DNA of 64,000 nucleotides. Origin: Rhodocyclaceae bacterium (GTDB lineage Bacteria; Pseudomonadota; Gammaproteobacteria; Burkholderiales; Rhodocyclaceae). Location: contig JAUXXJ010000045.1 of the NCBI GenBank assembly GCA_030681195.1, positions 124,001 through 188,000 of the forward strand, read 5' to 3'. This document shows, in pieces, positions 45,301-54,404 of this stretch (positions are counted from its first letter, which is position 1; every line of letters starts with the position of its first letter). Both the position numbers and the translations under genes were made by a program. The notes below the pieces were generated by a model. It was not told the origin of the DNA. It was given only the letters and a program-made list of their open reading frames with translations, and made no database searches.

Positions 45301-46602
45301 ATGGTTCCTCATCTCACGACCGCCCTGACCGGCCCGCTACTGGCGCTGGAAGAACGCATCCTCGCCGCCGAGACAGATATCGAGCGCTGGCTGCGCGGCC
45401 AGTGGCAGGAGCACACGCCGCCCTTCTATGCCTCGGTGGATTTGCGCAACAGCGGCTTCAAGCTCGCGCCGGTCGACACCAACCTGTTTCCAGGCGGCTT
45501 CAACAACCTCAATCCAGTCTTCCTGCCGCTGTGCGTGCAGGCGGCGATGGGGGCGATCGAGAAGATCTGCCCGGATGCGAAGAACCTGTTGCTGATCCCG
45601 GAAAACCACACGCGCAACCAGTTCTACCTCGCTAACGTCGCACGGCTAGCGGCCATCCTGCGCCATACCGGCCTCAATGTGCGCGTCGGCTCGCTGCTGC
45701 CCGAGATTACAGCGCCGACCACGCTGGACTTGCCAGATGGGCAAACCCTGACGTTGGAACCGCTCAAGCGCCTCGGCCAAAAGGGAAAGGACGGACAGGG
45801 CCGCCGCCTTGGCCTCGATGATTTCGATCCATGCGCGATCCTGCTCAACAACGATTTGTCTGCCGGCGTGCCGCCGATCCTTGAGAATTTGCACGAGCAA
45901 TTTTTGCTGCCGCCGCTGGCGGCAGGCTGGCACGTGCGCCGCAAGTCGCGCCACTTCGCCGCCTATCACCGCGTGGCGAAGGAATTCGCCGCCATCATCG
46001 ACATTGATCCCTGGCTTATCGACCCGGCATTCGAAACCTGCGGCGCCGTAAATTTCCACGAGCAGTCCGGCATGGAGTGTCTGGCCGCCAATGTCGATAC
46101 GCTGCTCTACCGCATCCGCGCGAAGTACAAGGAATACGGCATCACCACCGAGCCCTTTGTTATCGTCAAGGCCGATGCCGGCACCTACGGCATGGGCATC
46201 ATGACGGTGAAAGATGCCAGCGAGGTAAAGACGCTCAACCGCCGCCAGCGCAACAAGATGGCCGTAGTCAAGGAAGGTTTGCAGGTCACCGAAGTGATCA
46301 TCCAGGAAGGTGTGCCGACCTTCGAGTCGGTCGACGACGGCGTTGCCGAGCCGGTGGTGTACATGATCGACCGCTATGTGGTTGGTGGCTTCTATCGCGT
46401 CAATACACAGCGCGGGCGCGACGAGAACCTCAATGCGCCGGGCATGCAGTTCAAGCCGCTGGCCTTCGAATGCGGCTGCTCGCTGCCCGACTGCTTCCTC
46501 GGCCCCGATGCGCCGCCGAACCGTTTCTACGCCTACGGTGTGGTGGCGCGGCTGGCCTTGCTGGCGGCTTCGCTTGAGCTTGAGGAGAGCGCGCCGGCAT
46601 GA
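45301..46602 (+). CDS. gshA: glutamate-cysteine ligase (betaproteobacterial type)
   Basis: First enzyme of glutathione synthesis. The 433-residue protein belongs to the GshA type found in acidithiobacilli and betaproteobacteria rather than the E. coli type. Characteristic segments are YASVDLRNSGFKLAPVDTNLFPGGFNN, LIPENHTRNQFYL, FVIVKADAGTYGMGIMTV (ATP-grasp-like) and GGFYRVNTQRGRDENLNAPG. The start at 45301 follows a 73-bp gap from the divergent HDOD gene. Its stop overlaps the apbE start (ATGA). Confidence 0.95.
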   Translation: MVPHLTTALTGPLLALEERILAAETDIERWLRGQWQEHTPPFYASVDLRNSGFKLAPVDTNLFPGGFNNLNPVFLPLCVQAAMGAIEKICPDAKNLLLIPENHTRNQFYLANVARLAAILRHTGLNVRVGSLLPEITAPTTLDLPDGQTLTLEPLKRLGQKGKDGQGRRLGLDDFDPCAILLNNDLSAGVPPILENLHEQFLLPPLAAGWHVRRKSRHFAAYHRVAKEFAAIIDIDPWLIDPAFETCGAVNFHEQSGMECLAANVDTLLYRIRAKYKEYGITTEPFVIVKADAGTYGMGIMTVKDASEVKTLNRRQRNKMAVVKEGLQVTEVIIQEGVPTFESVDDGVAEPVVYMIDRYVVGGFYRVNTQRGRDENLNAPGMQFKPLAFECGCSLPDCFLGPDAPPNRFYAYGVVARLALLAASLELEESAPA

Positions 46603-47636
46603 GGGTGTGGTGGGTGGCGTTACTGGCATTGCTGCTGGCGGCCTGCGGCAAGCCGGCGCCGGTCGGCCAGGAAGCCTACGTCTTCGGCACGCGTGTCGAG
46701 GTGCTGGTCTGGGGTGCACCCGAGGCGCAGGCCCATGCGGCGATGGGCGAGGTGCTGCGCGAATTCGACCGCCTGCATCGGACTTACCACGCTTGGCAGC
46801 CCTCTGAACTGACGGCGCTGAACGATGCCATCGCCGCCGGGCAAGCGCATGAGGTGTCGGACGAACTGGCGGCGCTGCTGCGCAGCGCACAGGCCCTGTC
46901 GGCACAGGGCGATCATCTGTTTGACCCCGGCATCGGTCGCTTGATTGCGCTCTGGGGTTTTCACAGCGACGAGTTCAAGCCCGCTTTGCCCGACAGTACG
47001 GCACTGGCAGGGCTGGTGGCGGCCAAGCCCTCAATTGCTCGGTTGAAGATCGAGGGACGCCGTCTTACCAGCGCCGACATTTCGGTTGCACTGGATTTCG
47101 GTGGCTATCTGAAAGGCGTGGCGCTCGACCGTGCGGCGGCCATTTTCAAGGCGCGCGGCATTGCCAATGCGCTGATCAACATCGGCGGCAACGTCATGGC
47201 CTTGGGCAGTAAAGGCGAAATACCTTGGCGCGTGGGCATTCAACATCCACGCGCGGCGACCGCCGGTGGGGTGCCGCTGGCGACGCTGGAACTCAGAGAC
47301 GGTGAAGCGATTGGCACCTCGGGGGATTACCAGCGCTTTTTCGAGATCGACGGCCGGCGCTATAGCCATTTGATCGACCCGCGAACGGGCCAACCGGCCA
47401 GCGGGACGCAGGCCCTGACCATCCTCATCCCGCCGGGGGACGCAGCAGGCCTGCGCTCCGATGTGTTGTCAAAGCCACTTTTCGTGGCCGCTGACGACTG
47501 GCCGCAACTGGCCGGCAAGCTTGGTGTCACGCAGGTGTTGCGTGTCGACGCGGTGGGCAGGCTGAGCGCCACGGCGGCCATGAAGGCGCGGCTGACCTTT
47601 GGTCAGGCGGATATCACTGTAAGCGTCATGCCATAA
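46599..47636 (+). CDS. apbE: FAD:protein FMN transferase lipoprotein
   Basis: Transfers FMN onto a threonine of target flavoproteins such as NqrB/NqrC and RnfD/RnfG. The 345-residue protein has lipobox LLLAAC, so it is anchored in the membrane facing the periplasm. It shows FGTRVEVLVWG, ALDFGGYLKGVALDRAA, NIGGNVMALG and the metal/FAD region IDPRTGQPASG. It is coupled to gshA by a four-base overlap. The RRLTSADI stretch before LDFGG corresponds to a degenerate 24-bp repeat. Confidence 0.95.
   Translation: MRVWWVALLALLLAACGKPAPVGQEAYVFGTRVEVLVWGAPEAQAHAAMGEVLREFDRLHRTYHAWQPSELTALNDAIAAGQAHEVSDELAALLRSAQALSAQGDHLFDPGIGRLIALWGFHSDEFKPALPDSTALAGLVAAKPSIARLKIEGRRLTSADISVALDFGGYLKGVALDRAAAIFKARGIANALINIGGNVMALGSKGEIPWRVGIQHPRAATAGGVPLATLELRDGEAIGTSGDYQRFFEIDGRRYSHLIDPRTGQPASGTQALTILIPPGDAAGLRSDVLSKPLFVAADDWPQLAGKLGVTQVLRVDAVGRLSATAAMKARLTFGQADITVSVMP
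47059..47082 (-). repeat. 24-bp dispersed repeat, copy 15 (inside apbE, degenerate)
   Basis: 20/24 matches, translated as RRLTSADI, the same frame as the perfect copy in metH (RRPASADF). Confidence 0.55.
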
Positions 47637-47645
47637 TCCAGCCTT

Positions 47646-48035
47646 ATGCTCGGCCTACTCCTCATTACCCACAACACCCTTGGCGAATCGCTGATTCAAT
47701 GCGCTTGCCATGTGCTCAACCGGCGCCCCGATCAGCTCATGCAGCTAGGGGTGGCGGCGGGTGACGACCCGAAAGATCTGCTGCCGCTGGCCAACCAGCT
47801 ATTGGCGCTGGTCGATAAGGGCGAGGGGGCGCTGATCCTCACCGATATTTATGGCGCCTCGCCTTCCAATCTGGCGGCCAAGTTGCTGCAACCGGGGCGG
47901 ATCGAAGGGCTGGCCGGGGTCAATCTGCCGATGCTGTTGCGCGCGATCAATTATCGCGACAAGGGCATGGAAACGCTGCTGGCGCGCGCCACCGGCGGTG
48001 GCCGCGACGGCGTTCTCAACATGTTGAAACACTGA
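47646..48035 (+). CDS. PTS mannose-type EIIA protein
   Basis: A 129-residue EIIA of the mannose family, with phosphoacceptor histidine H9 in GLLLITHNTLGESL and ALILTDIYGASPSNLAAKLL. No EIIB or EIIC gene follows. It leads directly into ptsH and ptsI, so the trio forms a regulatory phosphorelay of the kind common in betaproteobacteria rather than a sugar transporter. The stop is two bases before ptsH. Confidence 0.92.
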   Translation: MLGLLLITHNTLGESLIQCACHVLNRRPDQLMQLGVAAGDDPKDLLPLANQLLALVDKGEGALILTDIYGASPSNLAAKLLQPGRIEGLAGVNLPMLLRAINYRDKGMETLLARATGGGRDGVLNMLKH

Positions 48036-48037
48036 CC

Positions 48038-48307
48038 ATGCCGAAAGCCGATGTTGAAATCACCAACAAGCTCGGGCTGCATGCGCGCGCCTCGGCCAAG
48101 CTCACGCAACTGGCCGGCAGCTATCCCTGTGAAGTTTGGATGGAACGCAATGGTCGCCGCATCAACGCCAAGAGCATCATGGGGGTAATGATGCTGGCGG
48201 CCGGCAAGGGCAGCACGGTGACCGTCGATACCGAAGGTGATCGGGCAGATGAAGCGCTGGCCGCGATCATGACATTGATTGCCGACAAGTTCGGGGAAGG
48301 AGAGTAG
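48038..48307 (+). CDS. ptsH: phosphocarrier protein HPr
   Basis: An 89-residue HPr that relays phosphate from EI to EIIA proteins. The histidine site is H15 in NKLGLHARASAKL. The serine region is INAKSIMGVMMLAAGKG, with S46 in the position phosphorylated by HPr kinase in organisms that have one. It lies between the EIIA gene and ptsI with gaps of two and zero bases. Confidence 0.96.
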   Translation: MPKADVEITNKLGLHARASAKLTQLAGSYPCEVWMERNGRRINAKSIMGVMMLAAGKGSTVTVDTEGDRADEALAAIMTLIADKFGEGE

Positions 48308-50038
48308 ATGCCGTTCAGCCTGCACGGTCTGGCCGTCTCACAAGGCATCGCGATCGGGCGGGCGCATCTCATTTCCCATGCCACCTTCGAGGTTGCGCAT
48401 TACACGATTCGCGAACGCGATGTCGGCCAGGAAATCGAGCGTTTCGAAGCCGCCCTGGCGGCGGTACGCAATGACCTGACCGTGCTGCATGCCGATGCGC
48501 TGGCGCCGGGCGCGCCGTCAGAGTTGTCGGCCTTGGTGCATGTGCATGCGATGTTTCTCGACGATCCGATGCTGGCGGAGACGCCGAAGGAACTGATCCG
48601 CGCACGCCTGTGCAATGCCGAGTGGGCGCTGGTGCAACAGATGCAGCAACTGGCCGCCCAGTTCGACGAGATTGACGACAGCTATCTGCGCGAACGCAAG
48701 CATGACATTGTCCAGGTGGTCGAGCGGGTACTGCGTGTCCTGCTCGGCAAGTCGCGCCGCCTGACCAGAAAGGGTAATGACAAGGATGAGCTGATCGTCG
48801 TGGCGCACGACTTGTCGCCGGCCGATACCATCCAGTTCAAGAATCTCAAGATCGCCGGCTTTGTCACCGATCTGGGTGGCGCGACCTCGCATACCGCCAT
48901 CGTGGCGCGCAGTCTGGCCATTCCGGCGGTGGTCGGCTTGCACCATGCCCGGCCGCTGATCAATGAAAACGACCAACTGATTGTCGACGGCACGCGCGGC
49001 GTGCTGATGGTCAATCCCGATGCACGGGTACTGGAAGAGTATCGGCTCAGGAAACGTGAACTGGAACTGGTGCGTTCCAAGCTCAAGCGCCTCAAGACGG
49101 CGCGGGCGACGACGCTCGACAATATCGATGTCAGCCTGCAGGCCAATATCGAACTGCCGCAGGATATCGCGCAGGTCAAGGAAGTCAGTGCCGACGGCGT
49201 GGGCCTGTTCCGCACCGAATTTCTGTTCATGAATCGCGACACCCTGCCGACCGAGGAGGAGCAGTTCGAGGCCTACAAGGCCGTGGCGAAGGCGCTGGCC
49301 GGCAAGCCGGTGACGATCCGCACGCTGGATATCGGCGCTGACAAGACGGCGCGGGCGATTGGTCAGAGCTCGCGGCAGGCGCCGAATCCGGCATTGGGAC
49401 TGCGCGCGATCCGTTACTGCCTGGCCGAACCTCAGATCTTCCTCGCCCAGTTGCGTGCGATGCTGCGCGCGTCGCACTTCGGCAAGATCCAGATTCTCGT
49501 TCCCATGCTGGCGCACCAGCACGAGATTGAGCAGACGCTGGCGATGATCGAAGTGGCCAAGCAGCAGTTGCGCGAGAAGCGTATCAAGTTCGACGAGAAC
49601 GTGCCGGTTGGCGGCATGATCGAAATTCCTGCCGCCGCCCTGGCCTTGGGGCCCTTTCTCAAGCGTTTGCAATTCCTTTCGATCGGCACCAACGACCTGA
49701 TCCAGTACACCCTGGCGATCGATCGCACCGATGAGTCGGTCTCCCATCTCTATGACCCGCTGCATCCGGCCGTGCTGCGACTGCTCGCCATGGTGATCCA
49801 GACCGCCCACAAGGCCGAAATGCCGGTCGCCGTATGCGGTGAACTGGCCGGCGATCCGAAATTGTGCCGTTTGTTGCTCGGCATGGGACTGCGCCAGTTC
49901 TCGATGCACCCCAGCCAGTTACTCGAAGTCAAACAGCAGATCGTGATGGCAGACACCGAGCAACTGGAAGCCAAGGTTGCACGCATCCTGCGCTGCGACG
50001 ACCCCGAGCGCATCCGCGAACAGGTCGAACGGCTGTAA
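48308..50038 (+). CDS. ptsI: phosphoenolpyruvate-protein phosphotransferase EI
   Basis: Takes phosphate from PEP and passes it to HPr. The 576-residue protein has the N-terminal HPr-binding domain, active histidine H195 in DLGGATSHTAIVARS, and the PEP-binding barrel with GLFRTEFLFMNRDTLPTEEEQ, TLDIGADKTARAI, GGMIEIPAAAL, FLSIGTNDLIQYTLAIDR and the final VCGELAGDP. It has the standard EI length without GAF or EIIA fusions. It starts immediately after the ptsH stop. Confidence 0.97.
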   Translation: MPFSLHGLAVSQGIAIGRAHLISHATFEVAHYTIRERDVGQEIERFEAALAAVRNDLTVLHADALAPGAPSELSALVHVHAMFLDDPMLAETPKELIRARLCNAEWALVQQMQQLAAQFDEIDDSYLRERKHDIVQVVERVLRVLLGKSRRLTRKGNDKDELIVVAHDLSPADTIQFKNLKIAGFVTDLGGATSHTAIVARSLAIPAVVGLHHARPLINENDQLIVDGTRGVLMVNPDARVLEEYRLRKRELELVRSKLKRLKTARATTLDNIDVSLQANIELPQDIAQVKEVSADGVGLFRTEFLFMNRDTLPTEEEQFEAYKAVAKALAGKPVTIRTLDIGADKTARAIGQSSRQAPNPALGLRAIRYCLAEPQIFLAQLRAMLRASHFGKIQILVPMLAHQHEIEQTLAMIEVAKQQLREKRIKFDENVPVGGMIEIPAAALALGPFLKRLQFLSIGTNDLIQYTLAIDRTDESVSHLYDPLHPAVLRLLAMVIQTAHKAEMPVAVCGELAGDPKLCRLLLGMGLRQFSMHPSQLLEVKQQIVMADTEQLEAKVARILRCDDPERIREQVERL

Positions 50039-50081
50039 GTGGCTTTAACCCTACTGAAAAGCTGTGTTAAAGTGCGGCCCC

Positions 50082-50597
50082 ATGCGTAAGCCCATGTTTC
50101 AGTTGTTGATCGCCCTCATCGCGTCTGTCTGCGCCTGCACCGTGCGTGCGGATGAGTTGCCTCCCCTGCAAGTCAGCCTGACCCTTGCCGAACCGCCCTC
50201 GTTGATGTCGCGCGCGGTCGATGGCATGCAGGGCACGCTCGACCAAGCCATGGAGTATCTCGGCATCCGCTACAAGCGCGGCGGTAGTTCGCCGGAAACC
50301 GGCTTTGACTGCTCCGGTTTCGTTCGCCATGTTTTCAACGAGAGCCTTGGCCTGCTCCTGCCGCGCAACGCGCTGGGCATGAGCAAAACCGGCGAGGTGG
50401 TCGATAAGCAGGAACTGATGCCCGGTGATCTGGTGTTCTTCAACACCATGCGACGCACCTTTTCGCATGTCGGTATCTATCTGGGTAACAACCTCTTCGT
50501 GCATGCCCCGCGCGCCGGTGCCAAGGTGCGTATCGAGGACATGACCGACAGGTACTGGAGCCGGCGCTTCAACGGCGCGCGCCGCGTACAGCCCTGA
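50082..50597 (+). CDS. NlpC/P60 family cell-wall endopeptidase
   Basis: A 171-residue exported cysteine hydrolase. After the signal peptide ([22 protein letters not shown]) comes the NlpC/P60 domain: [30 protein letters not shown] with the catalytic cysteine, then [31 protein letters not shown] with the catalytic histidine. Such enzymes cut peptidoglycan peptides. The start at ATG 50082 is chosen over a frame opening six codons earlier because it gives a regular signal peptide. It is a lone gene between ptsI and metX. Confidence 0.92.
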   Translation: MRKPMFQLLIALIASVCACTVRADELPPLQVSLTLAEPPSLMSRAVDGMQGTLDQAMEYLGIRYKRGGSSPETGFDCSGFVRHVFNESLGLLLPRNALGMSKTGEVVDKQELMPGDLVFFNTMRRTFSHVGIYLGNNLFVHAPRAGAKVRIEDMTDRYWSRRFNGARRVQP

Positions 50598-50616
50598 TCG
50601 TCGCGATGCAGCCATC

Positions 50617-51741
50617 ATGACCGAAGGCAGCATCGGACGCGTTACGCCGCAGCGACTGGCTTTCGACACGCCGCTTGCGCTCGCCTCAGGCGCCAGCCTG
50701 CCGCACTGGGAACTCGCCTACGAAACCTACGGAACGCTCAATGCGGCACGTTCCAATGCCATTCTGGTGTGTCATGCCCTGTCCGGCTATCACCATGTGG
50801 CCGGCCACTACGCGGACGATCCGAAAAACGTCGGCTGGTGGGACAACATGATCGGTCCCGGCAAGCCGATTGATACCAATCGTTTCTTCGTCGTCGGCGT
50901 TAACAACCTCGGCGGCTGTCATGGTTCCACCGGGCCGTCCTCGATCAACGCGGCGACCGGCCAACCCTGGGGCGCCGATTTCCCGATCGTCACCGTCGAT
51001 GACTGGGTGAACGCCCAGGCCCGTCTGGCCGATGCGCTGGGCATCGAAACCTGGGCTATCGTCATGGGCGGCAGCCTGGGCGGCATGCAGGCGCTGCAAT
51101 GGACCATCGACCTGCCCGAGCGCGTGCGCCATGCGCTGGTGATCGCCGCCGCCCCCAAGCTGACCGCCGAGAACATTGCTTTCAACGATGTCGCTCGCCA
51201 GGCGATCCTCACCGATCCCGAATTCCACGGCGGCAACTTCTATCGCCACAACGTACGGCCGGTGCGCGGTTTGCGTCTGGCGCGCATGCTCGGCCACATT
51301 ACTTATCTGTCGGATGACCAGATGGCCGAGAAATTCGGCCGCAAGCGGCGCCCGAGTGCGGGCAGCTACGGCTTCGGCGTCGAGTTCGAAATCGAGTCCT
51401 ACCTGCACTATCAGGGCGACAAGTTCGCCGGCTACTTCGACGCCAACACCTATTTGCTGATGACCAAGGCGCTCGACTATTTCGATCCGGCTGATGCCTT
51501 CGAGGGCGATCTGGCGGCCGCGCTGGCGCGCGCCAAGGCCAAGTTCTTCATTGCCTCCTTTACGACCGACTGGCGTTTTTCGCCGGCCCGCAGCCGTGAA
51601 ATCGTCAATGCCCTGGTCCGCAACAAGCAGTCCGTCAGCTATGCCGAAATCACCAGCCCGCATGGTCACGATGCCTTCCTGATGGACGACCATTACTACC
51701 ATGCGATGGTCGCCGCCTACGTGCGTAACATCAAAACATGA
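50617..51741 (+). CDS. metX: homoserine O-acyltransferase
   Basis: Acylates homoserine in methionine synthesis. The 374-residue alpha/beta hydrolase has [32 protein letters not shown], nucleophile S153 in [13 protein letters not shown], and the terminal [13 protein letters not shown] region with the catalytic histidine. It is annotated in the family as acetyltransferase. In many betaproteobacteria the MetX fold uses succinyl-CoA, so the acyl donor is left open. It overlaps metW by four bases. Confidence 0.95.
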   Translation: MTEGSIGRVTPQRLAFDTPLALASGASLPHWELAYETYGTLNAARSNAILVCHALSGYHHVAGHYADDPKNVGWWDNMIGPGKPIDTNRFFVVGVNNLGGCHGSTGPSSINAATGQPWGADFPIVTVDDWVNAQARLADALGIETWAIVMGGSLGGMQALQWTIDLPERVRHALVIAAAPKLTAENIAFNDVARQAILTDPEFHGGNFYRHNVRPVRGLRLARMLGHITYLSDDQMAEKFGRKRRPSAGSYGFGVEFEIESYLHYQGDKFAGYFDANTYLLMTKALDYFDPADAFEGDLAAALARAKAKFFIASFTTDWRFSPARSREIVNALVRNKQSVSYAEITSPHGHDAFLMDDHYYHAMVAAYVRNIKT

Positions 51742-52334
51742 CGCATACGCTGAAACGCTCCGACTTCGATGTCATCGCCAGCTGGATGAAGCCCGGCGAG
51801 AGCGTGCTCGATCTCGGCTGTGGCGAAGGCGAGTTATTGCAGCTGCTTGGTGAACGCGGCCTGCGCGGCTGGGGCGTGGAGCGCGATCCCGGTCTGGTGC
51901 TGGCGGCGGTCGAGAATGGCGTGAATGTCATCCAGAGCGACCTCGAAGCCGGCTTGGCTGGCTTTGAGAACGACGCCTTTGATCACGTCGTGCTGTCGCG
52001 CACGCTGCAGACCATGCGCCACACCCAGCAAATCCTTGCCGAAATGCTGCGCGTTGGCCGCGAGGCGGTGGTGTCCTTCCCGAACTTTGCCTACTGGAAA
52101 AACCGCATGGCGGTCCTGAACGGCCGCATGCCAGTGTCCGAAGACCTGCCCTACCAGTGGTATGACACGCCCAACGTGCGCTTCTTCACCATGCTCGACT
52201 TCGAGGGTTTGTGCGAGGGCATGGGTATCGTGATTCGCGACCGCCAAGTGCTTGAAGAGCGCGGTGGGATTGTCACCGAGGAAGCCAACTTCCTTGGCAG
52301 TCTGGCGGTTTATCGCATCGGGCGAGGTAGCTAA
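51738..52334 (+). CDS. metW: methionine biosynthesis protein MetW
   Basis: A 198-residue class I methyltransferase-like protein required with MetX for homoserine acylation in proteobacteria. The SAM-loop motif [16 protein letters not shown] is clear, followed by [12 protein letters not shown] and [23 protein letters not shown], typical of MetW. The start overlaps the metX stop (ATGA). It ends seven bases before the displaced tRNA-Leu fragment. Confidence 0.95.
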   Translation: MTHTLKRSDFDVIASWMKPGESVLDLGCGEGELLQLLGERGLRGWGVERDPGLVLAAVENGVNVIQSDLEAGLAGFENDAFDHVVLSRTLQTMRHTQQILAEMLRVGREAVVSFPNFAYWKNRMAVLNGRMPVSEDLPYQWYDTPNVRFFTMLDFEGLCEGMGIVIRDRQVLEERGGIVTEEANFLGSLAVYRIGRGS

Positions 52335-52340
52335 GGCTAC

Positions 52341-52395
52341 TGGTGCCAGGGACGGGAATCGAACCCGTACAGCTTTTCAGCCGAGGGATTTTAAG
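52341..52395 (-). repeat. displaced 3' part of tRNA-Leu (attachment-site copy)
   Basis: 55 bp matching the 3' part, from the anticodon loop through CCA, of the intact tRNA-Leu at 53655-53741, with two mismatches in the acceptor/T-arm region. It is in the same orientation and about 1.3 kb away. This is the direct repeat expected when an element integrates into the 3' end of a tRNA gene. Confidence 0.9.
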
Positions 52396-52465
52396 GCTAC
52401 ACCAGTAATGCAATAAATCAACGAGATAGCGGCTGTCTCTTTCAACAATCGCTGCGCTGGTTACG

Positions 52466-52705
52466 ATGCGACTTGCCTGCTTATCCGGAGGCCATCCATT
52501 CTTAATCCGGCAGAGCTACGTGAATTACCGGATGGCAAGAATTGAGGCAGCACAAAAGATAGTCGATGGGGTCAAGAAAGGCCTCCTTACGCCAAGGGAC
52601 ATGCTGTCAAGTGAGATATTTGCGCGGGTATGCCTCGGCCTCACCGAGTCGCGCCATACCGCGCCAAAGATTCTGGATTTCTATACCGCTGCTGCGTCTA
52701 TCTGA
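52466..52705 (+). CDS. doubtful small ORF within the tRNA-Leu island
   Basis: A 79-codon frame with a helical middle (ARIEAAQKIVDGVKKGLLTPRDMLSSEIFARVCLGL). No ribosome binding site was found at the first ATG; an internal ATG (MARIEAAQ) is possible. It is not recognised. It is reported because the region otherwise has no gene for 480 bp. Confidence 0.25.
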   Translation: MRLACLSGGHPFLIRQSYVNYRMARIEAAQKIVDGVKKGLLTPRDMLSSEIFARVCLGLTESRHTAPKILDFYTAAASI

Positions 52706-52814
52706 TTGAAGGAGTGGATCGGCATGGGAGCGTTGTCTACGGAGTTCACGCCGCGCCCCTAATTACAGCGCTGATAATATGTGGGCTAGATAGTCTGACA
52801 ATCAGGGGGGGGTT

Positions 52815-53510
52815 ATGCCGCTACAGACACTGAGATATGGTGCAATTGAGGAGATTCGCCGGAATCTGAATCGTGGGTTCCTGACCGCACATTCATTCGA
52901 TATCAAGGCCAATTCACCTGATGGGATTTTGGTTCAGGTTACGTATAAAGATCGACCTGAATTTAGTATTGCTATCGTCCAGCCTGAATCCGATGCAAAC
53001 ACATCAAGGGTATGGAGAACAATAGAAACGCCCGGACGCCACTTTGTTGCTGCGGAAATTTATGACCATCAACAGTTTCAACAGGCATATGGCTCAATCT
53101 GGGGATGGGCTGATAGAGTTGCCGAAGAGATATTGCTGCAAGCTAAATCTGGAATCGCCCCCTCGGCAATTGAAGACTTACGGCGCAATGTCGAGGAGGC
53201 AGCAAACAACCTTGTCGATCCAGATAAGCCATTTTCGGAGGAAGAGATTGATGACTGGTCTGAACGGTTTAAGGCCTTAATAGCCCGTCTTACCGAACTC
53301 GAGAAACAAAACGAAATTCAGTCAGGCCGTGTTAACCAGTTGGCAAGCCAGTTGGAAGAACTGAAAAAGCAGGGAACGGTCGTGCCGAAGCGAACGTGGG
53401 TAAAGGCGGCGGGAAACAAGATTCTGGATTTTTTCGATACAGGGGCAAAAGCCGCCATCAAGGCAGCAGCGGAGGGCGCGGTAAAAGCGTTGTTGGAACA
53501 CAAGCCCTAA
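52815..53510 (+). CDS. hypothetical protein with coiled coil, in tRNA-Leu island
   Basis: A 231-residue protein that I do not recognise. The N-terminal half is mixed alpha/beta (DGILVQVTYKDRPEFSIAIVQPE, GRHFVAAEIYDHQQFQQAYGSIWGWADRV). Then comes an acidic segment (DPDKPFSEEEIDDWSERFKALIARL), a coiled coil (LEKQNEIQSGRVNQLASQLEELKKQ) and a C-terminal amphipathic helix rich in alanine (FFDTGAKAAIKAAAEGAVKALLEHK) that could contact membranes. The ATG follows a run of eight G's acting as ribosome site. As the only solid gene of the island it is the likely cargo. A defence or toxin role is conceivable but unsupported. Confidence 0.7.
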   Translation: MPLQTLRYGAIEEIRRNLNRGFLTAHSFDIKANSPDGILVQVTYKDRPEFSIAIVQPESDANTSRVWRTIETPGRHFVAAEIYDHQQFQQAYGSIWGWADRVAEEILLQAKSGIAPSAIEDLRRNVEEAANNLVDPDKPFSEEEIDDWSERFKALIARLTELEKQNEIQSGRVNQLASQLEELKKQGTVVPKRTWVKAAGNKILDFFDTGAKAAIKAAAEGAVKALLEHKP

Positions 53511-53654
53511 GCAGCGTTTGCCTGTCTATGCACATGTGTTGGGGGGGCGCGTTGAACCTCTGCGCAAGCCGGGAATTGTAGAAACTGAGCCGAAATAGTA
53601 GAAGGTAGGGGAGTGGATAAAAAAGCCTGCAACCTTGAAACCCGCATGAAATAC

Positions 53655-53741
53655 TGGTGCCGGGAACGGGAATCGAACCCGTACAGCTTTTCAGCCGAGG
53701 GATTTTAAGTCCCTTGTGTCTACCAATTTCACCATCCCGGC
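53655..53741 (-). tRNA. tRNA-Leu(TAA)
   Basis: An 87-base tRNA with encoded CCA. The acceptor stem GCCGGGA pairs with TCCCGGC and the D-arm has GGTAGACAC. The anticodon loop is CTTAAAA with TAA anticodon, a long variable arm (CGGC...GCTG) follows, and the T-arm is GGTTCGAATCC. Its 3' part is duplicated at 52341-52395. Confidence 0.97.
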
Positions 53742-53765
53742 GCCGTTGCGCATTCTAATGGACGC

Positions 53766-54404
53766 TCAGGTTTTCCACTGCCGCTGAATGATGTCGCGGA
53801 TCAGGTGCAGGCGGCGATGAAAGAAGTGGTCGGCGCCAGCGACGACCGTGATGGGCAAATCCATCGGCTCGGCCCAGGCCAGTACGTTGGAGAGCGGCAC
53901 GGTTTCGTCCTTGGCGCCGTGGATGACGATGGTGTCGGCGGGGACGGCTACGGTTTCGTAGCGGCGCAAGCCTTCGATGAAGCCGGACGCGGTGCCGACC
54001 AGCACCAGTCGCCTAGCCGGATCGGCGATTTCGGTCAGCCGTAGGGCGAGCCGCGTGACGACGTAGGCGCCGAAGGAAAAGCCGGCGAGGTAGATCGGTA
54101 GCGCGTTGCCAAAGCGACCGCGCGCATAGGTATGGACGGCGAGCAGGTCTTCGGTTTCGGCAACACCATGATCGTGCTCGCCCTCGCTACCGCCGACGCC
54201 GCGAAAGCTGGGGCGCAGTGTGATGCAGCCGAGTTCGCGGAATGCTTTGGCGAGGGAGGTGACGACCTTGTTGTCGGCGGTGCCGCCGAACAGCGGGTGC
54301 GGATGGGCGATCAGCGCAATGCCGCTTGCGTTGGCATGCGGCTCAATGAAGACCTCAATCCGCCCGTCGGGGCCGTCGAGGAAAACATGTTCGTGGCGGC
54401 TCAT
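53766..54404 (-). CDS. alpha/beta hydrolase
   Basis: A 212-residue cytosolic alpha/beta hydrolase of the short prokaryotic type. It has an oxyanion-loop region HPHPLFGGTADNKVV, the SFRGVGGSEGEHDHG segment, nucleophile serine in AGFSFGAYV, acidic residue in IHGAKDETVPLSN and catalytic histidine in VAGADHFFHRR. The substrate is unknown. It overlaps the ferredoxin-like gene upstream by four bases, so the two are co-translated. Confidence 0.9.
   Translation of the reverse strand: MSRHEHVFLDGPDGRIEVFIEPHANASGIALIAHPHPLFGGTADNKVVTSLAKAFRELGCITLRPSFRGVGGSEGEHDHGVAETEDLLAVHTYARGRFGNALPIYLAGFSFGAYVVTRLALRLTEIADPARRLVLVGTASGFIEGLRRYETVAVPADTIVIHGAKDETVPLSNVLAWAEPMDLPITVVAGADHFFHRRLHLIRDIIQRQWKT

Larger units (their letters stand above)
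52396..53654. mobile_element. small integrated element or remnant at tRNA-Leu
   Basis: The 1.26 kb between the two tRNA-Leu copies is visibly less GC-rich than the flanks and contains one good ORF (52815-53510) and one doubtful ORF. No integrase is present, so it is either a decayed element or a satellite mobilised in trans. The 52396-52814 part holds no gene that I can support beyond the doubtful ORF, and 53511-53654 shows nothing recognisable. Confidence 0.75.

Noticed and set aside
49330..49350. ATCGGCGCTGACAAGACGGC in ptsI
   Set aside because: 16/20 only and encodes the conserved TLDIGADK of EI.
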